DNA of 64,000 nt from Methanocella sp. PtaU1.Bin125 (lineage in GTDB: Archaea; Halobacteriota; Methanocellia; Methanocellales; Methanocellaceae), in the NCBI GenBank assembly GCA_002067315.1, contig MVRA01000215.1, forward strand, positions 1 to 64,000, written 5' to 3'. Numbering within the stretch: position 1 is the first letter of the stretch; every line of letters begins with the position of its first letter. The translations under genes were made by a program, and so were the position numbers. Shown here piece after piece: positions 43,800-51,888 of this stretch. The notes under the pieces are model-generated. The model was not told where the DNA came from. It made no database searches and saw nothing but the letters and a program-made list of their open reading frames with translations.

Positions 43800-44663
43800 A
43801 TGTTGAACAAGAAGTCACTGGTTGCTTTTCTGACTATTGCAATCATAGGCATTGCGGCCATGGCGCTGGGATGTACCAGCCCGACGCCGACCGCCACCCC
43901 CTTACCGAATGCGAGCCCGACCGCGGCCCCGGTTTCCGGCACCATCAAGGTCGTCGGGTCGACATCCGTGCAGCCCTACGCGACGGACCTCTCCGATAAA
44001 TTCACCGAGAAGTACCCGAACGCGATCGCGCAGGTCTCGGGCGGCGGCTCGGGCGCCGGCATCAAGGCGGCCCAGGACGGCACCGCACAGATCGGCATGT
44101 CCTCGAGAGAGCTGACCCAGGCCGAGAAGGACTCGGGCCTGAAAGAGACGGTCATCGCCTACGACGGCATCGCCATCGTCGTGAACAACGCCAACGCGGT
44201 CTCCGACCTGACCACCGCGCAGATCAAGGATATATTCGCGGGCAACATCACCAACTGGAAGGACGTCGGCGGCAGCGACGCGGCCATTACCGTCGTGACG
44301 CGCGAGGCTGGCTCGGGCACCAGGACCGCGTTCCAGGAGATCGTCATGGGCAAGGTGAACATCACGACCGGAGCGGTCGTCCAGAGCAGCACCGGCGGGA
44401 TCACGCAGACAGTCGCCGGCGACAGGAACGCCATCGGCTACATCTCCTACGGCTCGCTGGACAACTCGGTCAAGGCCCTGAAGGTCAACGGTGTCGTCCC
44501 GTCGACCAGCACCATCAAAGACAAGACCTACAAGATCCAGAGGCCGTTCCTGTACGTGACGAAGGGCGAGCCCACCGATGCGGTGGCCAGGGCCTTCATC
44601 GCCTTCACGCTGAGCCCCGAGGGACAGGCGATCCTTGCCAGCGGCAAGCTCGTGACGGTATAA
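43800..44663 (+). CDS. pstS: Phosphate ABC transporter substrate-binding lipoprotein
   Basis: A 287-residue PstS. Lipoprotein signal MLNKKSLVAFLTIAIIGIAAMALGCTS with a lipobox ending in Cys, then a Thr/Pro linker and the phosphate-binding fold: VVGSTSVQPYA, SGGGSGAGIKAAQDGTAQIGMSSRE, and TREAGSGTRTAFQE. ATG 43800 is chosen because AAGGTG lies nine bases before it; the open frame reaches far upstream but that part has no protein character. First gene of the pst operon. Confidence 0.94.
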   Translation: MLNKKSLVAFLTIAIIGIAAMALGCTSPTPTATPLPNASPTAAPVSGTIKVVGSTSVQPYATDLSDKFTEKYPNAIAQVSGGGSGAGIKAAQDGTAQIGMSSRELTQAEKDSGLKETVIAYDGIAIVVNNANAVSDLTTAQIKDIFAGNITNWKDVGGSDAAITVVTREAGSGTRTAFQEIVMGKVNITTGAVVQSSTGGITQTVAGDRNAIGYISYGSLDNSVKALKVNGVVPSTSTIKDKTYKIQRPFLYVTKGEPTDAVARAFIAFTLSPEGQAILASGKLVTV

Positions 44664-44672
44664 ACGAGAACC

Positions 44673-44695
44673 ATGCGGCGGCATCCCCGCCGCAT
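44673..44695 (+). terminator. Attenuator hairpin between pstS and pstC
   Basis: ATGCGGCGG and CCGCCGCAT form a perfect 9-bp stem with a 5-base loop just after pstS. With only a weak T-rich tail (ttcatatttc) it should allow partial read-through, giving more PstS than membrane subunits. Confidence 0.6.
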
Positions 44696-44723
44696 TTCAT
44701 ATTTCAACCCGGAAGGATATAAA

Positions 44724-45677
44724 TTGTCGGAATATTCCTTTACAGGTAAGCCCGTACGTAAAGTCGTGGAAAAGGTCATTGAGTCCAGTTTACTGCTCTG
44801 CGCGCTGTCGTGCATATTGACCATCTTCCTGATCATCCTCTTCATCATCACCCAGGGCATGCCCATCATCCTGAAAGAAGGGCCGGTCGATTTCGTTCTG
44901 GGGACGACATGGGACCCGTACAACGATATCTATAACATACTGCCCATGATCATCGGGACCTTCGTCGTAACGCTGCTCTCGCTGGCCATCGCCGTCCCCC
45001 TGGGCCTGGGCTGCGCCATGCTCATCGCCGAGGTAGCCCCGTACCAGGTCCGGGGCATCATCCGCCCGGCGATCGAGACCCTGGCGGCCATCCCGTCGAT
45101 CATCTACGGCCTGTTTGGTCTGATCGTGCTGGTGCCGTTCATCCGCGACTACATCGTGCCGTTCGCCCGGGACTATATCGCCTGGATGCCGTTGGTCGGC
45201 GATCTGGTCGGGGCGAAAGGCAACGGGTTCGGGGTCCTGGCGGCCGGCGTCATCCTCGCCGTCATGATCCTCCCCACTATCATCAGCATTTCGGAGGACT
45301 CGCTGCGCGCGGTGCCCCGGGAGCTGCGGGAAGGCTCGCTGGCGATCGGCGCCACGAAGTGGCAGATGATCACGGGCATCGTGACCCCCGCTGCGCTTTC
45401 GGGCATTATCGCGGGCGTAGTGCTCGGGATGGGCCGGGCTATCGGGGAGACTATGGCGGTCCTCATGGTCGCCGGCAACTCCCCGATCATCCCGACGTCG
45501 CTGCTCAGCATGACCCGACCCATGACCTCGGCTATAGTGCTGGAATGGAACTATGCCACGGGAGACCACCAGACCGCGCTGTTCGCCATTGGCATCGTCC
45601 TGCTCTTCGTGATCATGATCCTCAACCTGATCATCTACCTGGGCAAAAGGAAAAAGCTCAACGTCGCGAGGATGTAG
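44724..45677 (+). CDS. pstC: Phosphate ABC transporter permease PstC
   Basis: A 317-residue permease with about six helices: MPIILKEGPVDFVLGTTWDP, SLAIAVPLGLGCAMLIAEVAP, PAIETLAAIPSIIYGLFG and the EAA-type loop EDSLRAVPRELREGSLAIGATKWQ. TTG at 44724 is chosen as start because GGAAGG lies seven bases before it; the upstream ATG at 44673 falls in the attenuator hairpin. PstA starts two bases after its stop. Confidence 0.92.
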   Translation: MSEYSFTGKPVRKVVEKVIESSLLLCALSCILTIFLIILFIITQGMPIILKEGPVDFVLGTTWDPYNDIYNILPMIIGTFVVTLLSLAIAVPLGLGCAMLIAEVAPYQVRGIIRPAIETLAAIPSIIYGLFGLIVLVPFIRDYIVPFARDYIAWMPLVGDLVGAKGNGFGVLAAGVILAVMILPTIISISEDSLRAVPRELREGSLAIGATKWQMITGIVTPAALSGIIAGVVLGMGRAIGETMAVLMVAGNSPIIPTSLLSMTRPMTSAIVLEWNYATGDHQTALFAIGIVLLFVIMILNLIIYLGKRKKLNVARM

Positions 45678-45679
45678 CC

Positions 45680-46522
45680 ATGGAACACCGGTACCTGATC
45701 AACAATGTCGGCATTGGATTACTGTGGGTGAGCGGATGCATTACAGTGCTCTCGTTGCTGGTCATCATCGTTTACATCCTGGCCCAGGGCCTGCCGGTGG
45801 TCACCTGGGGCTTCCTCACCCAGAACCCGGCCAGCCACGACCGGGCGGGCGGCATCTTCGCGACCATCGTGGCGACGGTGGCCGTGACATTGATTGCCAT
45901 CCTTGTTTCCACCCCGATCAGCGTGGCTGCCGCCATCTACATGGCAGAGTACGCCGGGGACAGCTGGCTTACGAACCTGGTGCGTTTCGGGGCCGACAGC
46001 CTGGCCGGCATCCCGTCGATCGTCTTCGGCCTGTTCGGTTACATCATGTTCGTGCACTACGCAGGCTGGAACTACTCGCTGCTCGCCGGAGGAGTCACGC
46101 TCGCCCTCATGGCGCTGCCGATCATCCTGCGGGTCTCAGAAGAAGCTATCAAGGTGGTGCCGGACTCGTACAAGCACGGCAGCCTCGCAATGGGCGCCAG
46201 CAAGTGGCAGACGATCTGGAAGGTGGTACTCCCCACGGCGCTGCCGGGCATCATCACCGGCGTCATCCTGGGCATGGGCCGGGCGGTGGGGGAGACGGCA
46301 GCCGTCTTGTTGACGGCGGGCAGCTGGGCGAAAGTCCCGGGCTCGGTCTTCGACCCGGTGCGGACGATGACCGTGCACATCTACACGCTGGCGACGGAGA
46401 ACCTGTCCATGAAAAACGCTTACGGGACGGCGGCCGTACTGGTGATCATGGTGCTGGCGATCACGCTGACCAGTAATTACCTCACGAGAAGATACATTAA
46501 AAAATTAGGCGGTAGCAGATAA
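45680..46522 (+). CDS. pstA: Phosphate ABC transporter permease PstA
   Basis: A 280-residue permease, the second membrane subunit: [54 protein letters not shown] and [25 protein letters not shown]. The ATG at 45680 is two bases after the pstC stop. Its own stop overlaps the pstB start (taATGg), so translation is coupled. Confidence 0.93.
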   Translation: MEHRYLINNVGIGLLWVSGCITVLSLLVIIVYILAQGLPVVTWGFLTQNPASHDRAGGIFATIVATVAVTLIAILVSTPISVAAAIYMAEYAGDSWLTNLVRFGADSLAGIPSIVFGLFGYIMFVHYAGWNYSLLAGGVTLALMALPIILRVSEEAIKVVPDSYKHGSLAMGASKWQTIWKVVLPTALPGIITGVILGMGRAVGETAAVLLTAGSWAKVPGSVFDPVRTMTVHIYTLATENLSMKNAYGTAAVLVIMVLAITLTSNYLTRRYIKKLGGSR

Positions 46523-47340
46523 TGGCAGCTATTGACACGACCATAATCAAAGATACCCCCGCGTCGCCTGCGGCGGCGGGCGACTACGAATACGTCATCG
46601 AATCGAAGGACCTCTGCCTGTACTACGGCAAGACGATGGCCCTGAAGCACATCAGCATGGGCATCAGGGCGAACAGTATTACCGCGATCATCGGGCCGTC
46701 GGGCTGCGGCAAGTCCACGTACCTCCGCTGCCTGAACCGCATGAACGACCTCGTCCCGGGCGTACGGGTCACCGGCAGCAGCACGTTTAAGGGCAGGAAC
46801 ATCTATGACAGAGACGTCGACGTCGTGGCGCTCCGGAAGCAGATCGGCATGGTCTTCCAGAAGCCGAACCCCTTCCCCATGTCGATCTACGATAACGTCG
46901 CCTACGGCCCGCGCATTCACGGGACGAGGAACAGGCAGGAGCTGGACCGTATCGTCGAAAAAAGCCTCCGCCAGGCCGCCCTGTGGGACGAGCTGAGGGA
47001 CCGGCTGCAGGATTCCGCGTTGAGCATCTCCGGCGGCCAGCAGCAACGCCTCTGCATCGCACGGTGTCTTGCGGTCGAGCCCGAGGTCCTCCTGATGGAC
47101 GAGCCGGCGTCGGCCCTGGACCCCATCGCTACGTCAAAGATCGAGGACCTGATGCGGGTCCTGAAAGAGAAGTACACGATCGTCATCGTCACCCATAACA
47201 TGCAGCAGGCGGCCCGGGTCTCGGACCGGACGGCGTTCTTCCTGATGGGCGAACTAATCGAGTACGACAATACCCGGAAACTGTTCGAGACGCCGTCGGA
47301 CAGGCGGACAGAAGACTATATCACTGGCCGGTTTGGATAG
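46522..47340 (+). CDS. pstB: Phosphate ABC transporter ATP-binding protein
   Basis: A 272-residue ATPase: Walker [14 protein letters not shown]-loop [21 protein letters not shown], signature [18 protein letters not shown], Walker [14 protein letters not shown] and H-loop [12 protein letters not shown]. The PstB-specific [18 protein letters not shown] is present, so assignment is secure. It has a ~20-residue Ala/Pro-rich N-terminal lead. Confidence 0.96.
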   Translation: MAAIDTTIIKDTPASPAAAGDYEYVIESKDLCLYYGKTMALKHISMGIRANSITAIIGPSGCGKSTYLRCLNRMNDLVPGVRVTGSSTFKGRNIYDRDVDVVALRKQIGMVFQKPNPFPMSIYDNVAYGPRIHGTRNRQELDRIVEKSLRQAALWDELRDRLQDSALSISGGQQQRLCIARCLAVEPEVLLMDEPASALDPIATSKIEDLMRVLKEKYTIVIVTHNMQQAARVSDRTAFFLMGELIEYDNTRKLFETPSDRRTEDYITGRFG

Positions 47341-47359
47341 GAATACCGGTGGAAGCGTT

Positions 47360-48013
47360 ATGTCAAGAGAATATTACCTGGAACAAATCAAGAAGCTGGA
47401 ACAGGACTTCTACCAGATGGGCGAGGACTCGCTGGACATCCTCTCCCGGTCGCTGAAGGCACTGGTGAACAAGGATACGGCCCTCGCGCAGGAGATCATC
47501 AAGAAAAGCGAGATGATGGCCGATAAGGAGATCGAGCTGGAAAACAAGTGCATCGAGCTGCTCGCGCTGCAGCAGCCGATGGCCGGGGACCTGCGCATGA
47601 TCGGCACCATCCTGAAGGTGCTCACGGACTGCCGGCGGTTCTCCCGGCTGGCGTTCGACATCTGTGTCATCACCATCCGGATCGGCAAGGAGCCGCTGCT
47701 GCCGGAGATCAACGACATCTGCGAGATGTACAAGAACGTCCACGCCATGGTCAGGGACAGCTTCACCGCGTTCCACACCCGGGACGTGGCCCTGGCGAAG
47801 TCGCTGGCCGCCCGGGACGACATCGTGGACGCCCAGTACGACCGCGTTCGCCGGGACCTGATCAACGAGATGATCAAGGACCCCGCCTGCATCGACATGG
47901 CATCCCATCTGTCCTTCGTGGCCCGGTACCTCGAACGCGCCGCCGATCACTCCTGCTCGATCGCGTCCCGCACCGTGTACATGGTCACAGGAGAAAGGGT
48001 TTTGATCAAGTAA
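47360..48013 (+). CDS. phoU: Phosphate regulator PhoU
   Basis: A 217-residue two-bundle PhoU. Metal-type motifs KEIELENKCIELLALQQPMAGDLR and ARYLERAADHSCSIASRTVYMVTG are both in place. ATG 47360 is chosen because GGTGGAAG lies just upstream; earlier in-frame starts overlap pstB. Last gene of the pst operon; unlike the protein at 40657 it lacks a DNA-binding domain. Confidence 0.95.
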   Translation: MSREYYLEQIKKLEQDFYQMGEDSLDILSRSLKALVNKDTALAQEIIKKSEMMADKEIELENKCIELLALQQPMAGDLRMIGTILKVLTDCRRFSRLAFDICVITIRIGKEPLLPEINDICEMYKNVHAMVRDSFTAFHTRDVALAKSLAARDDIVDAQYDRVRRDLINEMIKDPACIDMASHLSFVARYLERAADHSCSIASRTVYMVTGERVLIK

Positions 48014-48133
48014 CCTTTCCCTGTCTCCTTTATTCACCGCTTTTCAGCGATTTTCCGGCGGAAAAACGGCACATTTTCCTGACAACTATTTAAATTAAGT
48101 CCGTATATGTAGTTCCGGGAGCGAAAATCAGAA

Positions 48134-48799
48134 ATGAAAATCGGTCTCATCGCAGACGTACACTCGAACGCCGTCGCGCTCGAAGCGGTGCTCAAGGACA
48201 TGGGCCCTGTCGATGCCATCCTCTGTGCGGGCGATATCGTCGGGTACAATCCTTATCCGAACGAGACTGTCGAGCTGCTCAAGAAATACCGGGTCAAGTG
48301 CGTCCGGGGCAACTACGACAATGCCGTAGTTACGGGAGACACTCAATGGTTCAACCCGATGGCGACCCGGACGATCCGGTGGACCATCGACAACCTGACC
48401 CGGGACAACCTCCGGTTCATCGAGACGCTGCCGGAGCACATCGACCTGAACGGGGTCACCGTCTATCACGGCGGCCCGAGCCGGCTGAAGGAGTTCGTCT
48501 ACGAGAACGACCACGAGCGGTTCTGCCGCATCTTCGACCCCTTCGAGGTCGAGGTCGTCGTTTTCGGGCATACGCACGTGCCCCGGGTAGAGATCTGCGG
48601 CGACAAGACCATCCTGAACCCGGGCAGCGTCGGCCAGCCCCGGGACGGCGACCCCCGGGCCAGCTATGGCATCTGGGACTCGGAGACGGGCAAATTCGAT
48701 ATCCGCCGTGTCAGCTACGATGTCAAGAAAGTCCAGGACGGCATCATCGAGGCGGGCCTGCCCCCGTTCATGGCCGACCGCCTCGCATACGGCAAATAG
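48134..48799 (+). CDS. Calcineurin-like metallophosphoesterase (YfcE/MJ0936 type)
   Basis: A 221-residue phosphoesterase with the five metal motifs in order: IADVHSNAVAL, CAGDIVGYNP, VRGNYDNAV, YHGGPS and FGHTHVPR, then NPGSVGQPRDGDPRASYG. Such proteins hydrolyse phosphodiesters or phosphomonoesters in the cytosol. It has its own AT-rich upstream stretch; possibly phosphate-related by position. Confidence 0.92.
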   Translation: MKIGLIADVHSNAVALEAVLKDMGPVDAILCAGDIVGYNPYPNETVELLKKYRVKCVRGNYDNAVVTGDTQWFNPMATRTIRWTIDNLTRDNLRFIETLPEHIDLNGVTVYHGGPSRLKEFVYENDHERFCRIFDPFEVEVVVFGHTHVPRVEICGDKTILNPGSVGQPRDGDPRASYGIWDSETGKFDIRRVSYDVKKVQDGIIEAGLPPFMADRLAYGK

Positions 48800-48838
48800 A
48801 GGCTACTTAGTTCTATAATGAATGCCCGATTACGTGAG

Positions 48839-48864
48839 CCCGATCAGTACCGGTACCTATCGGG
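48839..48864. promoter_or_regulatory. 26-base dyad after the phosphoesterase
   Basis: CCCGAT and ATCGGG flank the palindrome GTACCGGTAC, each separated by two mismatched bases. It could fold as a terminator for the phosphoesterase gene or act as an operator for the next one. A second pair, GTGCAGGC (48911) and GCCTGCAC (48965), lies downstream. Confidence 0.5.
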
Positions 48865-49029
48865 CGGGCGCCCGCGCGCACGGCGCGGGGCGGAAGGCGA
48901 CACAGACCAGCGTGCAGGCTTCGCGATAGCGGGACCCGCCGGCCCATGATGATATTTTCCACAGATGCCTGCACTTCAGGAACATTTTTATCCGATATCG
49001 CCCAATAGAGCCTTGTAAGCGGAATTTTC

Positions 49030-50046
49030 ATGCCGGAGCAGATGTTCGTACCGAATCCCCTCACCCAGGTCACGCGGGGCGACGAGGCCGTCTATCACTA
49101 TTTTCCCAAGCAGATACGGGCCGTGGGCGTCGGCGGAGCGGGGTGTAATATCATCAATTACCTCTACAGCCTCGGGGCGTTTGGCGCGCACATGATCGCC
49201 GTCGATACGGACGATAAGCACCTCAGCGTCATCCGGGCCGACGAGCGGTTCCTCATCGGCCGGAGCGTGGCGAAAGAATCAGGCACGCATGGCGATGTCG
49301 CGATGGGGCGCCTGGCGGCCGAAAAGTCCGGGTGGAAGCTCGACGAGGCGTTCCGGGGCACGAAGCTGATGTTCATCGCCGGCGGCATGGGTGGCGGCAC
49401 GGCCACCGGCGGGCTGCCCGTGATCGCGCGGCAGGCCCGCGACGCGGGCGCTCTCGTGGTCGCGATCGTGACGCTGCCCTTCGCCGACGAGGCGGAGGCC
49501 CGGCAGAAGGCGATCGCCGGGGTCGGGCGACTCCTCGACGCGGCGAATACCACCGTCGTGATCGACTTCGAGCAGCTGCGCGACTACGACCGCGGCGAGC
49601 CCCGGGCCGAGGCGCTGGGCGCGATGGACGAGCTGATCGCGAGGACGCTGAAGACGACGATCGAGGCCATGACGCAACGACCCCTCGTGCACGTCAACAT
49701 CCTGGACATCGACCGGATCTTCCGGGACGGCGGGCTCGGCACCGTGCTGATCGGCCGCGACCGGAGCGACGATAACCTCCTGAACGTGCTGGACAACACG
49801 CTCAAGTACCCGCTGCTGGGCCTCGACTACCACGGCGCACAGGCGGCGTTCATCCACGTGGCCAGCGGCCGGGACATGTCCATCGAGGGCGTGAAAATGA
49901 TCGTGGAGCATCTCTACAGCCGGATCAGCTCGTCGATCAACGTGCTCTACGGCGCGCGGCTGGAGCATACCGGCGACTGCCGGGTACGTATCACGGTAAT
50001 CCTGACCGGGCTGAAAAAAGAGGCGTTTAATGAGGCATTCAGTTAA
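49030..50046 (+). CDS. Divergent FtsZ/tubulin-family GTPase
   Basis: A 338-residue FtsZ-like protein. GTP-binding GVGGAGCNIINYL (residues 33-45) and the tubulin signature GGMGGGTATGG (118-128, where the usual GTGTG has an Ala) are present. The T7 loop is NILDID (223-228): aligned to FtsZ NxDxxD, the first catalytic aspartate is Leu and the second is kept. GTP turnover may therefore be slow or absent. There is no long C-terminal tail with a division-partner motif. It is neither standard FtsZ1/2 nor clearly CetZ. The next gene encodes a membrane protein 55 bases downstream. Confidence 0.8.
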   Translation: MPEQMFVPNPLTQVTRGDEAVYHYFPKQIRAVGVGGAGCNIINYLYSLGAFGAHMIAVDTDDKHLSVIRADERFLIGRSVAKESGTHGDVAMGRLAAEKSGWKLDEAFRGTKLMFIAGGMGGGTATGGLPVIARQARDAGALVVAIVTLPFADEAEARQKAIAGVGRLLDAANTTVVIDFEQLRDYDRGEPRAEALGAMDELIARTLKTTIEAMTQRPLVHVNILDIDRIFRDGGLGTVLIGRDRSDDNLLNVLDNTLKYPLLGLDYHGAQAAFIHVASGRDMSIEGVKMIVEHLYSRISSSINVLYGARLEHTGDCRVRITVILTGLKKEAFNEAFS

Positions 50047-50101
50047 GCGCCGGACCGCCGGGGGAAAGCATTAAGACAGCGGGCATAAAAAAATACCGGT
50101 C

Positions 50102-50860
50102 ATGGGTAAATCACACCGGGGAGCGCAGATGCTGGCCGGCATCGCGCTGATGATGTTCATCTTTTCGTTTACCGCTTATGGCTTCACGACCTACGACGCG
50201 ATCCGGGGCTTCACCGGCGACGTGGCGGCCCGGCCTGACCAGGCCGCGGACCTGCAGGCCCAGTATGGCGCGATGACTGCATACTTCTCGGGCAACACCG
50301 GGGACACGTACACCTACGAGTTCCGGTCGTCGCCGATCGAGGTCACCCGGGCGCAGGCCGCGGGCAAGGACCGGGACGCGGTCATCGGAATCGTGCTTGA
50401 CACCTACGCGAACCAGTTCTACGAGAACAGCCTGGCCGCCGGGGGCCCGGGCGAGCCGGGGGTCGTGATCAGCCGGACCGGGAACCAGGTCTACGGTATC
50501 ATCGCCCTGATCTCGGCGATCGCGTTCATAGCGGCCCTGGCCCGGGCTATCCTGGGCTTCAAGGAGGTCCCGGTGGCCGAGAAGCTCAAGGGTACGGGTA
50601 TAGCGCTCGCAGCAGCCTCCGTCTTCGCAGCCTTTATCTTTATCCTCGTTCCGACACTGGTCAAGGCGTTCGCATGGAACGCGATCGTCGAGGGCGGCGC
50701 GGACGACGTCTGGACCATGGTCGAGCCGGTGGCCCTGGGCTCGCTGCTGCAGAACACGGCGATCGGGCTGGTGCTGGCGGTCGTGCTGTTCGTCGTCGGC
50801 TACCTCCTGGCGAAGAAGGGCGGGCCTGCGGAGAAACCGGGTGTGCCCGCTGGTAAATAG
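50102..50860 (+). CDS. Four-helix membrane protein of unknown function
   Basis: A 252-residue protein: one N-terminal helix (MLAGIALMMFIFSFTAYGF), a ~100-residue extracellular part, then three helices (IIALISAIAFIAALARAIL; ALAAASVFAAFIFILVPTL; NTAIGLVLAVVLFVVGYLLA) and a short charged tail. No family recognised. It follows the FtsZ-like gene on the same strand and may be cotranscribed, so it could be its membrane anchor; that is a guess. Confidence 0.65.
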   Translation: MGKSHRGAQMLAGIALMMFIFSFTAYGFTTYDAIRGFTGDVAARPDQAADLQAQYGAMTAYFSGNTGDTYTYEFRSSPIEVTRAQAAGKDRDAVIGIVLDTYANQFYENSLAAGGPGEPGVVISRTGNQVYGIIALISAIAFIAALARAILGFKEVPVAEKLKGTGIALAAASVFAAFIFILVPTLVKAFAWNAIVEGGADDVWTMVEPVALGSLLQNTAIGLVLAVVLFVVGYLLAKKGGPAEKPGVPAGK

Positions 50861-50910
50861 TTTTTTATGATGACAGCTAATAACGCCTTGCTCAGGCTAT
50901 GCGACTCCTG

Positions 50911-50962
50911 TCACGCCCGCCAAGAGCGCCAGGTAGCCAGGGGCGCCAAGGCTTTTTATTAA
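50911..50962. repeat. Fragment of family A repeat
   Basis: The string cgcccgccaagagcgccag followed by gccaggggcgccaagg and a T-run (cttttta) has the CCAAG sub-repeats of family A but no right arm. It lies between convergent genes, as the full copies do. Confidence 0.55.
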
Positions 50963-51028
50963 AAGGGCTGACGACCGTAGCAGTCCGGGTCGGGCAGTAC
51001 CCCGCGCACGAGGGCCCGCGGCCGCCGG

Positions 51029-51751
51029 TTACGGCTTGCGGACGTTGCGGAACATGTCGCCGTGGCCGGGGATGATGTAGTCCGCCTGGTCGGTCAGCTT
51101 TTTTACGCTCGCCTTCGCGACGTCGGCGCCGGCGAAGTCGCGGTTCTGCGTCCAGACCTGCTCGCCCATGTAGAACGAGGGCGTGAGGATGGCATCGCCG
51201 GCGGCGGCGACGGTGACCTCGCCGATGCCCACGATGCGGCCAGCGGCCCCGGCCTTGACAGACTGGCGCAGCCGGTCGGTGCGGAAGACGAGCGACGCGT
51301 GATCGGCCGTGTGCCCGGGCGTGTGGACGGCCGTGACGCCGTCGGCGATCCGCTCTCCGTCTCTGACACCGGCCACCCTGACTTTGACCTTGCCGACCGC
51401 GGCCTCAGAGGTCATGATCGTGCTGTCTTTGAACAGCTTGAAATTACCGAAGTGGTCGATGTGCCAGTGGGTGATGAACAGGATGTCGATGTCGGAGGGC
51501 TTTAACCCGATCGCTTTGAGGTCTCTGGTCAGCAGTTTCCGGTTCAGCTTCACGTTCTCGTCCGTCATCTCGCTGTCGAACTCGAAACCCGTATCGACAA
51601 GTATCCGCGCGTCCGACTCGATATACGTCACCGTCGAGCCGCCGCCGATGCCCGCCAGGTTCTTCACTGCCATCGCCCGGGAATCCACCGGCTCGAACGC
51701 GTCGAAGGGAACGCTCCCCCGCCGGACGATCTTGAATGCTTTTACCGCCAT
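51029..51751 (-). CDS. MBL-fold metal-dependent hydrolase
   Basis: A 240-residue hydrolase: THWHIDHFG is the metal motif, followed by TPGHTADHASL and PGHGDMF, the other metal ligands. Its substrate is unknown; the simple one-domain form fits many thioesterase or lactonase-like activities. ATG 51751 (MAVKAFKIVRRG) is chosen because the longer frame to 52042 is low-complexity Arg/Pro and overlaps the next gene. Tandem with the VWA gene. Confidence 0.85.
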   Translation of the reverse strand: MAVKAFKIVRRGSVPFDAFEPVDSRAMAVKNLAGIGGGSTVTYIESDARILVDTGFEFDSEMTDENVKLNRKLLTRDLKAIGLKPSDIDILFITHWHIDHFGNFKLFKDSTIMTSEAAVGKVKVRVAGVRDGERIADGVTAVHTPGHTADHASLVFRTDRLRQSVKAGAAGRIVGIGEVTVAAAGDAILTPSFYMGEQVWTQNRDFAGADVAKASVKKLTDQADYIIPGHGDMFRNVRKP

Positions 51752-51828
51752 CGCTCCGTGATACGGGCTGAAGATAGAAAAATATTGCCCTGGATGCGCA
51801 GAGCAATTCGCCGCCAGCCGCCAGGGCG

Positions 51829-51846
51829 CTCGCGCGCGCACGCGTG
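51829..51846. promoter_or_regulatory. GC-alternating motif (one of seven)
   Basis: CTCGCGCGCGCACGCGTG is the clearest copy, in the gap between the MBL and VWA genes. Close forms lie at 10744-10761, 39612-39627, 48871-48890, 57338-57355, 60113-60128 and 60271-60289, all in intergenic DNA and in both orientations. It alternates purine and pyrimidine, so Z-DNA or a dedicated protein site is possible. Confidence 0.55.
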
Positions 51847-51888
51847 GCAGGGCCGATGCCCGGACTCGCACGGGAAAGCGTTCACCGG

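Noticed and set aside
45359-45679. Upstream extension of pstA
   Set aside because: Overlaps pstC in another frame and has no membrane character; the ATG at 45680 fits the operon spacing.
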